NCBI RefSeq assembly: GCF_002217755.1
Contig: NZ_BCFL01000016.1
Coordinates: forward strand, 788,319 to 852,318
From: Streptomyces hyaluromycini
GTDB lineage: Bacteria; Actinomycetota; Actinomycetes; Streptomycetales; Streptomycetaceae
Direction of reading: 5' to 3'
Length of the DNA: 64,000 bases
The first letter of the stretch is position 1. Each line of letters begins with the position of its first letter. This document shows, one piece after another, positions 7,946 to 15,866 of this stretch. Both the position numbers and the translations under genes were made by a program. Below the pieces are notes generated by a model. That model saw nothing but the letters and a program-made list of their open reading frames with translations, was not told the origin of the DNA and ran no database searches.

Positions 7946-9007
7946 CTAGGCCAGTCGGGGTTTGATCTCTTCGAGGAAGATGGTGCGTTTCTGGTCCGCC
8001 GTGAGGTGGCATGCCGAGGCGCGGTCGGGGGCCAGCAGGGGGCGTTCGGTGACACAGCGGGTGCCGCCGACCCGGTCCTGGAAGGTGCAGCGCGGGTGGA
8101 AGCGGCAGCCGGAGGGCGGGGTCAGCAGGGAGGGCGGGGCGCCGGGGATCGGGTTCAGCGGCATGCCCAGGTCGGAGTCCAGACGCGGCATCGAGTTCAG
8201 CAGACCCCAGGTGTACGGGTGCTGGGGCGCGCGCAGGACCTCGTTCGTCGTGCCGCGCTCCACCGCGCTGCCCGCGTACATCACCATGATGTCGTCGGCC
8301 ATGTCGGCGATCACCCCCAGGTCGTGGGTGATGAAGATGATGCCCGATCCGAACTCCTGCTGGAGGTCCTTGAGCAGATCCAGGATCTGCGCCTGGACGG
8401 TCACGTCCAGGGCGGTGGTCGGCTCGTCGGCGATGAGCAGGTCGGGGTCGCAGACCAGGGCCATCGCGATCATCGCGCGCTGGCGCATACCGCCGGAGAA
8501 CTGGTGCGGGTAGTCCTTCGCCCGCTCCTTCGGGTTGGGGATGCCGACCTTGGCGAGCATCTCGACCGCCCGGTCCCAGGCCGCGCGCTTGGAGGCGCCC
8601 CGGTGCTTCATGAACGGCTCGGCGATCTGCCGGCCGACCGTGTAGTACGGCGACAGCGCGGTGAGCGGGTCCTGGAAGATCATGGCGGCCTTGTTGCCGC
8701 GTACCTTCTCCAGTTCGGACTCGCGGGCGGTGATCAACTCCTGGCCGTCCAGGAGGATCTCGCCCTCGACGGTGGTGAACTGGGGGTTGTGCAGGCCGAG
8801 GATGGTCAGGTTGGTGACCGACTTCCCGGAGCCCGACTCGCCGACGATCCCGAGGGTCTTGCCCCGCTCCACGTCGAACGACAGCCCGTCCACGGCCCGT
8901 ACCACGCCGTCCTCGGTCTTGAAGCTGACGTGCAGGTCCCGCACCGAGAGGAAGGCACCCGCGTCGGCCGGTGCGGGGGTGCCGGCGTCCTTGGTCAGAG
9001 TGGTCAC
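7946..9007 (-). CDS. Peptide ABC transporter ATP-binding protein (DppD/OppD type)
   Basis: The 353-aa product has an Ala/Pro-rich N-terminus, then Walker A GESGSGKS, signature [15 protein letters not shown], Walker [13 protein letters not shown], and C-terminal [11 protein letters not shown]. The GTG start has a good SD (GAGGAG, 7 nt). It pairs with the downstream DppF-type ATPase and the permeases of the same operon. A short 22-bp gap separates it from the permease gene. Confidence 0.93.
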   Translation of the reverse strand: MTTLTKDAGTPAPADAGAFLSVRDLHVSFKTEDGVVRAVDGLSFDVERGKTLGIVGESGSGKSVTNLTILGLHNPQFTTVEGEILLDGQELITARESELEKVRGNKAAMIFQDPLTALSPYYTVGRQIAEPFMKHRGASKRAAWDRAVEMLAKVGIPNPKERAKDYPHQFSGGMRQRAMIAMALVCDPDLLIADEPTTALDVTVQAQILDLLKDLQQEFGSGIIFITHDLGVIADMADDIMVMYAGSAVERGTTNEVLRAPQHPYTWGLLNSMPRLDSDLGMPLNPIPGAPPSLLTPPSGCRFHPRCTFQDRVGGTRCVTERPLLAPDRASACHLTADQKRTIFLEEIKPRLA

Positions 9008-9029
9008 GACGGTTCTCCTCTTGCCCGGC

Positions 9030-10010
9030 CTAGGCGAGCCGGACGCGCGGGTCGATGAACGCGTAGGCCGCGTCGACGATGAGGTTGCACAGCAGGATCA
9101 TGGAGGCGGAGAACAGCATGACGCCCAGCAGCAGCGGCAGATCGCTGAACTGCACGGATTCCACCGCGAGGCGCCCGAGGCCGGGCAGTCCGAAGGTGTA
9201 CTCCGTGATGATGGCGCCGCCGAGCAGCGTGCCGAGGTCGATACCGAAGATGGTGATGATCGGGATCAGCGAGCCGCGCCAGGCGTAGCGGAAGAAGACG
9301 TATCTGCGGGACATGCCCTTGGCGCGGGCGGTGCGGACGTGTTCCTCCTGGAGCTGCTCGATCATCGACGAGCGCGCCATACGGGTGTACTGCGAGGCGA
9401 AGATCGTGGAGAGCACCACCCACGGGATGATCAGCCCGGAGAACCAGGTGACCGGGTTCGCGGTGAAGTTGTTGTAGGCGGGCTTGTCGAAGAGGTGGGA
9501 CTGGTAGACAAGGACGGCGAGGGCCAGCGGTCCGAGGAAGTAGATCTGCATCGAACTGATCACCATCGAACCGGCGGTGACCGTCTTGTCGAGCAGTGTC
9601 CCCCGCTTCCACGCGGCGACCATCCCGGTGCCCAGACCCACGATCAGGAACACCACCGCGGCACCCAGGGTGAGCGAGACCGTGGTGGGCAGCCGGTCCA
9701 TCATGGTGGCCCAGACCGGGTCGTTGGTGTGGTACGAGTACCCGAAACAGGGGGCGGGGCAGGGGCCCTGCGCGAACTGGTTGCTGCCCAGGATCAGGTT
9801 GTGCAGGAAGATCCAGTACTGCTCGGGGATCGACTTGTCGAGGCCGAGCACATGGTGGATGTTGGCGAGGCTGGTCGGATTGCAGGTCTTGCCGCACATC
9901 AGCAGCGCCGGGTCGCGTGGCATCCCGAAGAACAGCAAGAACGTCACGATGCTCAACAGAAAGAGGATGACGACGGCACCGAGGATCCGGCGGACGAGGA
10001 AGCGCAGCAT
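9030..10010 (-). CDS. Peptide ABC transporter permease (DppB/OppB type)
   Basis: The 326-aa integral membrane protein starts with the family-typical MLRFLVRRILGAVVILFLLSIVTF helix. It has a large periplasmic loop with a Cys-containing segment (MCGKTCNPTS), and the BPD_transp_1 core with the EAA-type loop EEHVRTARAKGMSRRYVFFRYAWR. It forms the translocation pore with the DppC-type subunit at 12004-13038. The gene lies between the binding protein and the ATPases. Confidence 0.92.
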   Translation of the reverse strand: MLRFLVRRILGAVVILFLLSIVTFLLFFGMPRDPALLMCGKTCNPTSLANIHHVLGLDKSIPEQYWIFLHNLILGSNQFAQGPCPAPCFGYSYHTNDPVWATMMDRLPTTVSLTLGAAVVFLIVGLGTGMVAAWKRGTLLDKTVTAGSMVISSMQIYFLGPLALAVLVYQSHLFDKPAYNNFTANPVTWFSGLIIPWVVLSTIFASQYTRMARSSMIEQLQEEHVRTARAKGMSRRYVFFRYAWRGSLIPIITIFGIDLGTLLGGAIITEYTFGLPGLGRLAVESVQFSDLPLLLGVMLFSASMILLCNLIVDAAYAFIDPRVRLA

Positions 10011-10104
10011 GCGAGGGGCTTTCTGACGTCGGCGGGCCGGGCGGTACCCGGTGCGCTGCCGCCCCGACGGGCTGGCGCACCGGGTACCGGTCGGACTGGT
10101 GGGG

Positions 10105-11916
10105 TTACTTGATGTACAGGCGACGCGGGTCGATGCCGCCGATCACGTCGTCGTAGACCAGGCCGCCGACCTTGGAACCGGCGATCTGGACCTGCTTGTA
10201 GTCGATGGTGGGAACGGCGTTGATGACGTCCTTGACCAGGTACTGGTCGATCTTCTCCCACGCGGCGGCCGACTTGACCGGGTCGCTGATCTTGTTGGCG
10301 GCGTCGATGTCGGCGTTGACCTTGGCGTCGTTGACGTGCGAGTAGTTGGGCGAACCGTCGGCGATCGCGCGGCCGTCGAACAGCGGCGGGATCACGGTCG
10401 AGGCGGACGGCCAGTCGGCGCCCCAGGCGGAGGCGTAGATGTCGTAGTTGTTGTCGATCTTGCCGACCTGGTCGTAGTACGTCTCGGCCGGGATGTCCTG
10501 GCGCTGCACGTTGAAGCCGGCGTTCTTCAGGGCGGCGGCGATGGCGGTGGAGTACTGCTGGCCCTCGGGCGTGTTCTGGTAGCCGTAGGTCAGCTTCAGA
10601 CCGAGCTTGCCGGCCTTCTTCAGCAGCGCCTTGGCCTTGGCCGCGTCACCGCCCGGGTTCTTCTTCTTGCCCCACGGGTCGAAGGAGGCGTCGTAGCCGC
10701 TGACGGTCGGGCTGATGTAGCCGCCGGCGACCTCCGCGGCCGAACTACCGCCGAAGGCACGGATGATCGGGGTGATCGGCAGGGCGTAGGCGATGGCCTC
10801 GCGGACCGTCTTGTCCTGGAGCGCCGCGTGGGACTGGTTGATGTTGATCTGGCCGACGTAGGGCTGGTAGCCGGCGACCGTACGGGCCTTGACGGCCGCG
10901 TCGCCGCCGAGGACCGCGGAAATGTTGCCGGCGTCCACCGAGTTGTTGAAGCTGATGCCGGTCTGGTCGGCGCCCGTGTCGGCCAGGAGCGCCTTGGTGG
11001 AGTCCTCGTACTGGACGTTGAAGGAGAAGTCCATCTGGTCCACGTACTGGTTGCGGATCGGGTCCGTCTTCGGGTCCCAGTTGGGGTTCTTGACCAGCAC
11101 CATCGACTTGCCGGACTTGAACGACTGGATCTTGTACGGGCCGGTCGTCACCGGGGCCTTGTCGTACTTCTCCTTCGTGTCGCCCTTCTTGGAGACGACG
11201 GCGTAGCCCGCCATCGCGAGCGCGTAGGGCAGGTCCGGGTGCGGGGTCTTGAAGTGGAAGATGACGGTCTTGCTGTCGGGCGTCTCCAGGATGCTGTTCG
11301 GCAGGTGCTTGCCCTTGTAGGGGCCGTCCGGGAGCAGCTTGCGGTAGTCGGCGCCGTTGGTGTCGGCCATCCACTGCTGGAGGTACGTGGGGCCCTGGTT
11401 GATGAAGGACGCGAAGAGCCGCTCGAAGGTCTGGCGGAAGTCCGCGGAGGTGATCGGCGTCCCGTCGGAGAACTTGATGCCGTCCTTGAGCGTGTACTTC
11501 CAGGTCTTGCCGCCGTCCGTGGTGGTGCCGGAGTCGGTGGCCAGGTCGCCGACGACCTCGTGGCCGCTGCCCTTGTTGTTGGTGGCCTTGTAGCCGGTGA
11601 GACCTCTGTGGATCAGCGTCGCGAGCGAGCCCTCGTCGGAGACGTAGATCTGCCCGGGGTCGAGGTGGGCGTAGGAGTCGCGCTGCAGCACTTCCAGGGT
11701 GCCGCCGGTCTTCGCGCCCGGCACGGCGGCCGCGGGTCCTGTCGAGTCCGCCGCCCCACCGAACTTGATCGACGCCTGCTGCCGCTTGGCGTTCTGCTGG
11801 TCCTTCTTGTTGTTGTCGCTGGCATTGCTGCCGCCTTTGCTGCAACCGCTGAGCACGAGTGCCCCGGCCGCGAATATCGACAAAGCGGCGTATGTACGGC
11901 GTCCGCCCCTACTCAT
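10105..11916 (-). CDS. Peptide ABC transporter substrate-binding lipoprotein (SBP_bac_5)
   Basis: ATG 11916 was chosen (GGAG about 9 nt upstream), giving 603 aa; the 15-bp longer frame starts within the SD itself. A lipoprotein signal peptide with lipobox LSGC is followed by an Asn/Lys-rich linker and the SBP_bac_5 domain (DPGQIYVSDEG..., KYTLKDGIKFSDGTPITSADF). It would be anchored outside the membrane and deliver peptides to the DppB/DppC pore. It is the second gene of the operon, after the DppC-type permease, a less common order. Confidence 0.92.
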   Translation of the reverse strand: MSRGGRRTYAALSIFAAGALVLSGCSKGGSNASDNNKKDQQNAKRQQASIKFGGAADSTGPAAAVPGAKTGGTLEVLQRDSYAHLDPGQIYVSDEGSLATLIHRGLTGYKATNNKGSGHEVVGDLATDSGTTTDGGKTWKYTLKDGIKFSDGTPITSADFRQTFERLFASFINQGPTYLQQWMADTNGADYRKLLPDGPYKGKHLPNSILETPDSKTVIFHFKTPHPDLPYALAMAGYAVVSKKGDTKEKYDKAPVTTGPYKIQSFKSGKSMVLVKNPNWDPKTDPIRNQYVDQMDFSFNVQYEDSTKALLADTGADQTGISFNNSVDAGNISAVLGGDAAVKARTVAGYQPYVGQININQSHAALQDKTVREAIAYALPITPIIRAFGGSSAAEVAGGYISPTVSGYDASFDPWGKKKNPGGDAAKAKALLKKAGKLGLKLTYGYQNTPEGQQYSTAIAAALKNAGFNVQRQDIPAETYYDQVGKIDNNYDIYASAWGADWPSASTVIPPLFDGRAIADGSPNYSHVNDAKVNADIDAANKISDPVKSAAAWEKIDQYLVKDVINAVPTIDYKQVQIAGSKVGGLVYDDVIGGIDPRRLYIK

Positions 11917-12003
11917 CACTGAAGTCTCCACCCATCTGTGTGTACGCCGGTGCGAAGGAAATGGCCGTGCGGTATCCGGGCGAGGACGCCCACAAGCTCC
12001 CGG

Positions 12004-13038
12004 TCAGCGCGCCGTCTTGGGATCGAAGGCGTCCCGGACCGAGTCCCCGAGCAGGTTGAAGGCGACGATGAAGACGACCATCGAGACGCCGGGGAAGAAC
12101 ATGTACGTGATGTCGTTCTGCAGGACGAGCTCGGTCGAGGCCTTGGAGAACATCTGGCCCCAGTCGGGGGTGGGCTCGACGATGCCGACGCCGAGGAACG
12201 ACAGGCCCGCCTCGCCCGTGACGAGGTACGGAAGCGTGTACGTGGTCTGCACCAGCAGCGGTGTCACCACGTTCGGCAGGATCTCCCTGCGGATGATCCG
12301 CCACGGCGAGGCGCCGCTCACCTTGGCCGCCTCGATGAACTCCCGTTCCCGCAGGGCGAGTGTCGTGCCGCGCAGGATGCGGGCGAGGCTCATCCAGCCG
12401 AGCACCCATTGGACGGCGATCAGCGCGACGACGCGCACGTAGGTCGGCGTCTGGTCGCGCGGGCTGACGAACAGCGAGACCACGACCGGCATGCTCGCGA
12501 TGAAGAACAGCTGCGAGGGGAAGGCGAGCAGGAAGTCGATGAGCCGGCCGATGAAGAAGTCGGTCTTGCCGCCGAGGTAGCCGGCCGTGACACCGAGGAG
12601 GATTCCGGTGAGGACGACCGCGACAGTGACCGCCAAGGAGATCATCAGCGAGGTCCGGATGCCGTAGATCAGCTTGGTGAACACGTCGTAGCCGTTGCCC
12701 GGTTCGAGGCCGAACCAGAACTCGCTGCTGATGCCGCCGTTGGGCTGCACCGGCACACCCGCGCTGTCGAAGAGTTCCGGGCGTACGTCGGCGTAGATGG
12801 TGTACGGGTCCTTGCCGTACAGCTTCGAGATCAGCGGGGCCGCCGCCGCGACGAGGAAGAAGAAGGCCACGACGAACGCCGAGATGACGCCGGTGCGGTC
12901 GCGCTTGAAGCGGATCCACATCAGCTGTCCCGGCGACCGGCCCTCGACCTTCACCGTCCCGGTGTTCGTGTCGGGCTCGGGTCCGCCGTCCACGACGGCC
13001 GACCTTCCGCCGCCCTCAATGTCCGTAGGACTTGTCAC
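12004..13038 (-). CDS. Peptide ABC transporter permease (DppC/OppC type)
   Basis: The 344-aa protein has an N-terminal cytoplasmic segment, the OppC_N helix (GVISAFVVAFFFLVAAAAPL), and the BPD_transp_1 domain with EAA loop EREFIEAAKVSGASPWRIIRREILPN. It is the first gene of the operon. The GTG start has no clear SD, so the exact N-terminus is uncertain. It forms the pore with the permease at 9030-10010. Confidence 0.9.
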   Translation of the reverse strand: MTSPTDIEGGGRSAVVDGGPEPDTNTGTVKVEGRSPGQLMWIRFKRDRTGVISAFVVAFFFLVAAAAPLISKLYGKDPYTIYADVRPELFDSAGVPVQPNGGISSEFWFGLEPGNGYDVFTKLIYGIRTSLMISLAVTVAVVLTGILLGVTAGYLGGKTDFFIGRLIDFLLAFPSQLFFIASMPVVVSLFVSPRDQTPTYVRVVALIAVQWVLGWMSLARILRGTTLALREREFIEAAKVSGASPWRIIRREILPNVVTPLLVQTTYTLPYLVTGEAGLSFLGVGIVEPTPDWGQMFSKASTELVLQNDITYMFFPGVSMVVFIVAFNLLGDSVRDAFDPKTAR

Positions 13039-13732
13039 AGTTGGTCCAATTCACAGGTATGGGTGTGCCGAACCGGCGACCGGCGCGGGTGCGCGGCCAC
13101 CGAGGCGTGATCCGATGAGCGGTGATCCGATGAAGCGTCAGGGCAGCCCGCGGTGAGCGGGAATGCCGCAGCCGGACGCGCGTAGGCGAGCGACGGCGCT
13201 ACACGGCCGACCGCTGCTTCAGGACGAACCGCCGGACGGGCAAGGGCGGTCGAACGGAACGGACGGCACGGACGGAACGGACGATGGAACCCACCTGGTG
13301 CCTGTGACACTGCACATGGGACTTCTCCTCATGACTTCACGTGTTCACCAACAGGAGGCTTCCGTCCATACCCTCCGACACCCCTGACGGAGGGTCAGAC
13401 ACCCCCTGGTGCTCGTGAGTCGGGCGCTGTCCCCACAGCGCGAGACCCATTGACCCGAGCGCTACGCGGCTAACTATCTGCCATGAGCCAGGTGCCGACC
13501 ACTGTCTTTAAATCTCAATTCAGTCACAGCTGGCGCGTAGTTCTTCCGAAAAATGGACAAAGCGTTCGACGGGAGAAGGCCGCGAAACGGACTTGTTACA
13601 TGGGTATCGGGCGCGGATCTCCGCATTTCGTACACCGGGTCGAGGATGGCCGACTTCCGCCCGCCCGAAAAAGGGTTGCAAAAAACCCGGGCACCCCCAT
13701 GATGGGGGCACCCGGGCTCAGGTGTCCTGCGA
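13039..13732. promoter_or_regulatory. Long intergenic region: promoter side of the peptide operon and terminator of typA
   Basis: No convincing gene lies in these 694 bp. Near the operon there is a G/C tandem of GGAACGGAC/GGCACGGAC units (about 13252-13285). A 7-bp inverted repeat CCCTCCG...CGGAGGG lies at about 13372-13395. A stretch of lower GC (about 13495-13565) includes TTTAAATCTCAATTC and GAAAAATGG. These are candidate promoter or operator elements for the divergent-side peptide operon, but no -10/-35 pair is strong enough to name. Open frames here lack SDs and codon bias. Confidence 0.5.
13680..13716 (-). terminator. Rho-independent terminator of typA
   Basis: Reading on the minus strand, CCCGGG-x2-CCCCCA and its partner form two 6-bp stem blocks separated by a 2x2 mismatch with a 3-nt loop (13686-13716), followed by six T residues (complement of 13680-13685). 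It begins 17 bp after the typA stop. Confidence 0.8.
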
Positions 13733-15640
13733 TCAGCCGTGCTTGGCGCGGCTGGCGGCGCGGGCCCGCTCGCGGGCGTCCAGGTTCACCTTGCGAATGC
13801 GAACGGCCTCCGGGGTCACCTCGACGCACTCGTCGTCACGGCAGAACTCCAGCGACTGCTCCAGCGAGAGCTTGCGCGGCGGCACGATCGCCTCGAAGGA
13901 GTCGGCCGACGAAGACCGCATGTTGGTGAGCTTCTTCTCCTTGGTGATGTTGACGTCCATGTCGTCGGAGCGGGAGTTCTCACCGACGATCATGCCCTCG
14001 TACACCTCGGTGCCCGGGTCCGTGAAGAGCACGCCGCGCTCCTGGAGGTTCGTCATCGCGAAGGCGGTGACGGCACCGGCGCGGTCGGCGACCAGCGAGC
14101 CGTTGTTACGGGTCTGCAGGGTGCCGAACCAGGGCTCGAAGCCCTCGTGGATCGAGTGGCCGATGCCGGTGCCGCGGGTCTGGGTCAGGAACTCGGTCCG
14201 GAAGCCGATGAGACCGCGCGAGGGCACCACGAACTCCATGCGGACCCAGCCGGAGCCGTGGTTCGACATGTTGTCCATACGGCCCTTGCGGACACCCATG
14301 AGCTGGGTGACGGCGCCCATGTGCTCCTCGGGCACGTCGACCGTCATGCGCTCGACCGGCTCGTAGGTCTTGCCGTCGACGTCCTTCGTGACGACCTGCG
14401 GCTTGCCGATGGTGAGCTCGAAGCCCTCGCGGCGCATCTGCTCGACCAGGATGGCGAGCGCCAGCTCACCGCGGCCCTGGACCTCCCAGGCGTCCGGACG
14501 CTCGGTGTCCAGCACGCGGAGGGAGACGTTACCGACCAGCTCGCGGTCGAGGCGGTCCTTGACCTGGCGGGCGGTGACCTTGCGGTCCTTGACGGCCGCC
14601 TTGTTGTCGGCGCCCTTGCCGGTACCGCCACGGCCGACCAGCGGCGAGGTGTTGGTGCCGATGGTCATGGAGATCGCCGGCTCGTCGACCGTGATCAGCG
14701 GCAGCGGGATCGGGTTCTCGGGGTCGGCGAGGGTCTCGCCGATCATGATGTCCGGGATACCGGCGACGGCACAGATGTCACCCGGGCCGGCCTTCTCGGC
14801 GGGCTTGCGGGTGAGCGCCTCGGTCATCAGCAGCTCGGTGATGCGCACGTTGGACATCGTGCCGTCACGCTTGATCCACGTGACGGTCTGGCCCTTGCGC
14901 AGCTCGCCCTGCTCGACGCGGAGCAGCGCGATCCGGCCGAGGAAGTTGTCGGCGTCCAGGTTGGTGACGTGGGCCTGGAGCGGGGCCTCCTCGTCGTAGG
15001 TCGGGGCCGGGATGTGCTCCAGGATCGTGGAGAAGAACGGCTCCAGGCTGGTGGAGTCGGCCGGAACCGTACCGTTCTCCGGCTTGGTCAGCGAGGCGAT
15101 GCCGTCACGGCCGCAGGCGTAGACGATCGGGAACTCGATCTGCTCCTCGTCCGCGTCCAGGTCGAGGAAGAGGTCGTAGGTCTCGTTGACGACCTCGTCG
15201 ATGCGGGAGTCCGGGCGGTCCGTCTTGTTGATGCACAGGATGACGGGCAGGCGCTGCTGGAGCGCCTTGCGCAGCACGAACCGGGTCTGCGGCAGCGGAC
15301 CCTCGGAGGCGTCGACGAGCAGGACGACACCGTCGACCATCGACAGACCGCGCTCGACCTCGCCACCGAAGTCGGCGTGGCCGGGGGTGTCGATGATGTT
15401 GATGGTGATGACGTCCCCCCCGTCCTTGGGGTGGTACTTCACCGCCGTGTTCTTGGCCAGGATCGTGATGCCCTTCTCACGCTCCAGGTCGTTCGAGTCC
15501 ATCATGCGGTCGTCGACGCCTTCGAGCTGGTGCGCTGCGAACGCGCCGGCCTGCTTCAGCATGCCGTCGACGATGGTCGTCTTGCCGTGGTCGACGTGAG
15601 CGACGATGGCGACATTGCGGATGTCGTGGCGCGTGGCCAT
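13733..15640 (-). CDS. typA: Translational GTPase TypA/BipA
   Basis: This 635-aa ribosome-associated GTPase has G1 AHVDHGKTT (residues 14-22), the G3 block DTPGHADF, G4 NKTD, the EF-Tu-like domain II, and the C-terminal BipA domain (GRGELALAILVEQMRREGFELTIGKPQV, SRGLIGFRTEFLTQTRGTG). The family helps ribosome assembly and stress adaptation. The gene is monocistronic, with its own terminator downstream. Length matches the family. Confidence 0.97.
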   Translation of the reverse strand: MATRHDIRNVAIVAHVDHGKTTIVDGMLKQAGAFAAHQLEGVDDRMMDSNDLEREKGITILAKNTAVKYHPKDGGDVITINIIDTPGHADFGGEVERGLSMVDGVVLLVDASEGPLPQTRFVLRKALQQRLPVILCINKTDRPDSRIDEVVNETYDLFLDLDADEEQIEFPIVYACGRDGIASLTKPENGTVPADSTSLEPFFSTILEHIPAPTYDEEAPLQAHVTNLDADNFLGRIALLRVEQGELRKGQTVTWIKRDGTMSNVRITELLMTEALTRKPAEKAGPGDICAVAGIPDIMIGETLADPENPIPLPLITVDEPAISMTIGTNTSPLVGRGGTGKGADNKAAVKDRKVTARQVKDRLDRELVGNVSLRVLDTERPDAWEVQGRGELALAILVEQMRREGFELTIGKPQVVTKDVDGKTYEPVERMTVDVPEEHMGAVTQLMGVRKGRMDNMSNHGSGWVRMEFVVPSRGLIGFRTEFLTQTRGTGIGHSIHEGFEPWFGTLQTRNNGSLVADRAGAVTAFAMTNLQERGVLFTDPGTEVYEGMIVGENSRSDDMDVNITKEKKLTNMRSSSADSFEAIVPPRKLSLEQSLEFCRDDECVEVTPEAVRIRKVNLDARERARAASRAKHG

Positions 15641-15866
15641 AGTGCGGCGTACTCCCAGAGTGTGAGGAAGGGGCCTGCGCGTACGTCGGTGTTACGCGGA
15701 CCCTGCCGGGCTGAACACGCCACGGCCTCACCCCATGGTACGGGGCCGCTGCCACTAGGGCGCGCCGGGATACGTATGTGCACTTCAGCTTGGTTTTCTA
15801 CGCACCCGGCGCTGCTCGCCGTGCCCACCCGTTCCGCCCTGCGGAACGCCTGCCCACGGCGGTCAG
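15641..15866. promoter_or_regulatory. Spacer between typA and the SBP gene, with a small hairpin
   Basis: This spacer carries the typA promoter side and the end of the upstream lipoprotein gene. GTTCCGC (15831-15837) and GCGGAAC (15841-15847) form a 7-bp hairpin with a 3-nt loop just after the lipoprotein stop, a weak terminator candidate without a T tract. Confidence 0.4.

Noticed and set aside
13483..13929. Plus-strand open frame of 148 codons after the peptide operon
   Set aside because: It runs through the typA terminator into the typA gene on the opposite strand, has no SD and turns into Arg/Pro low complexity.
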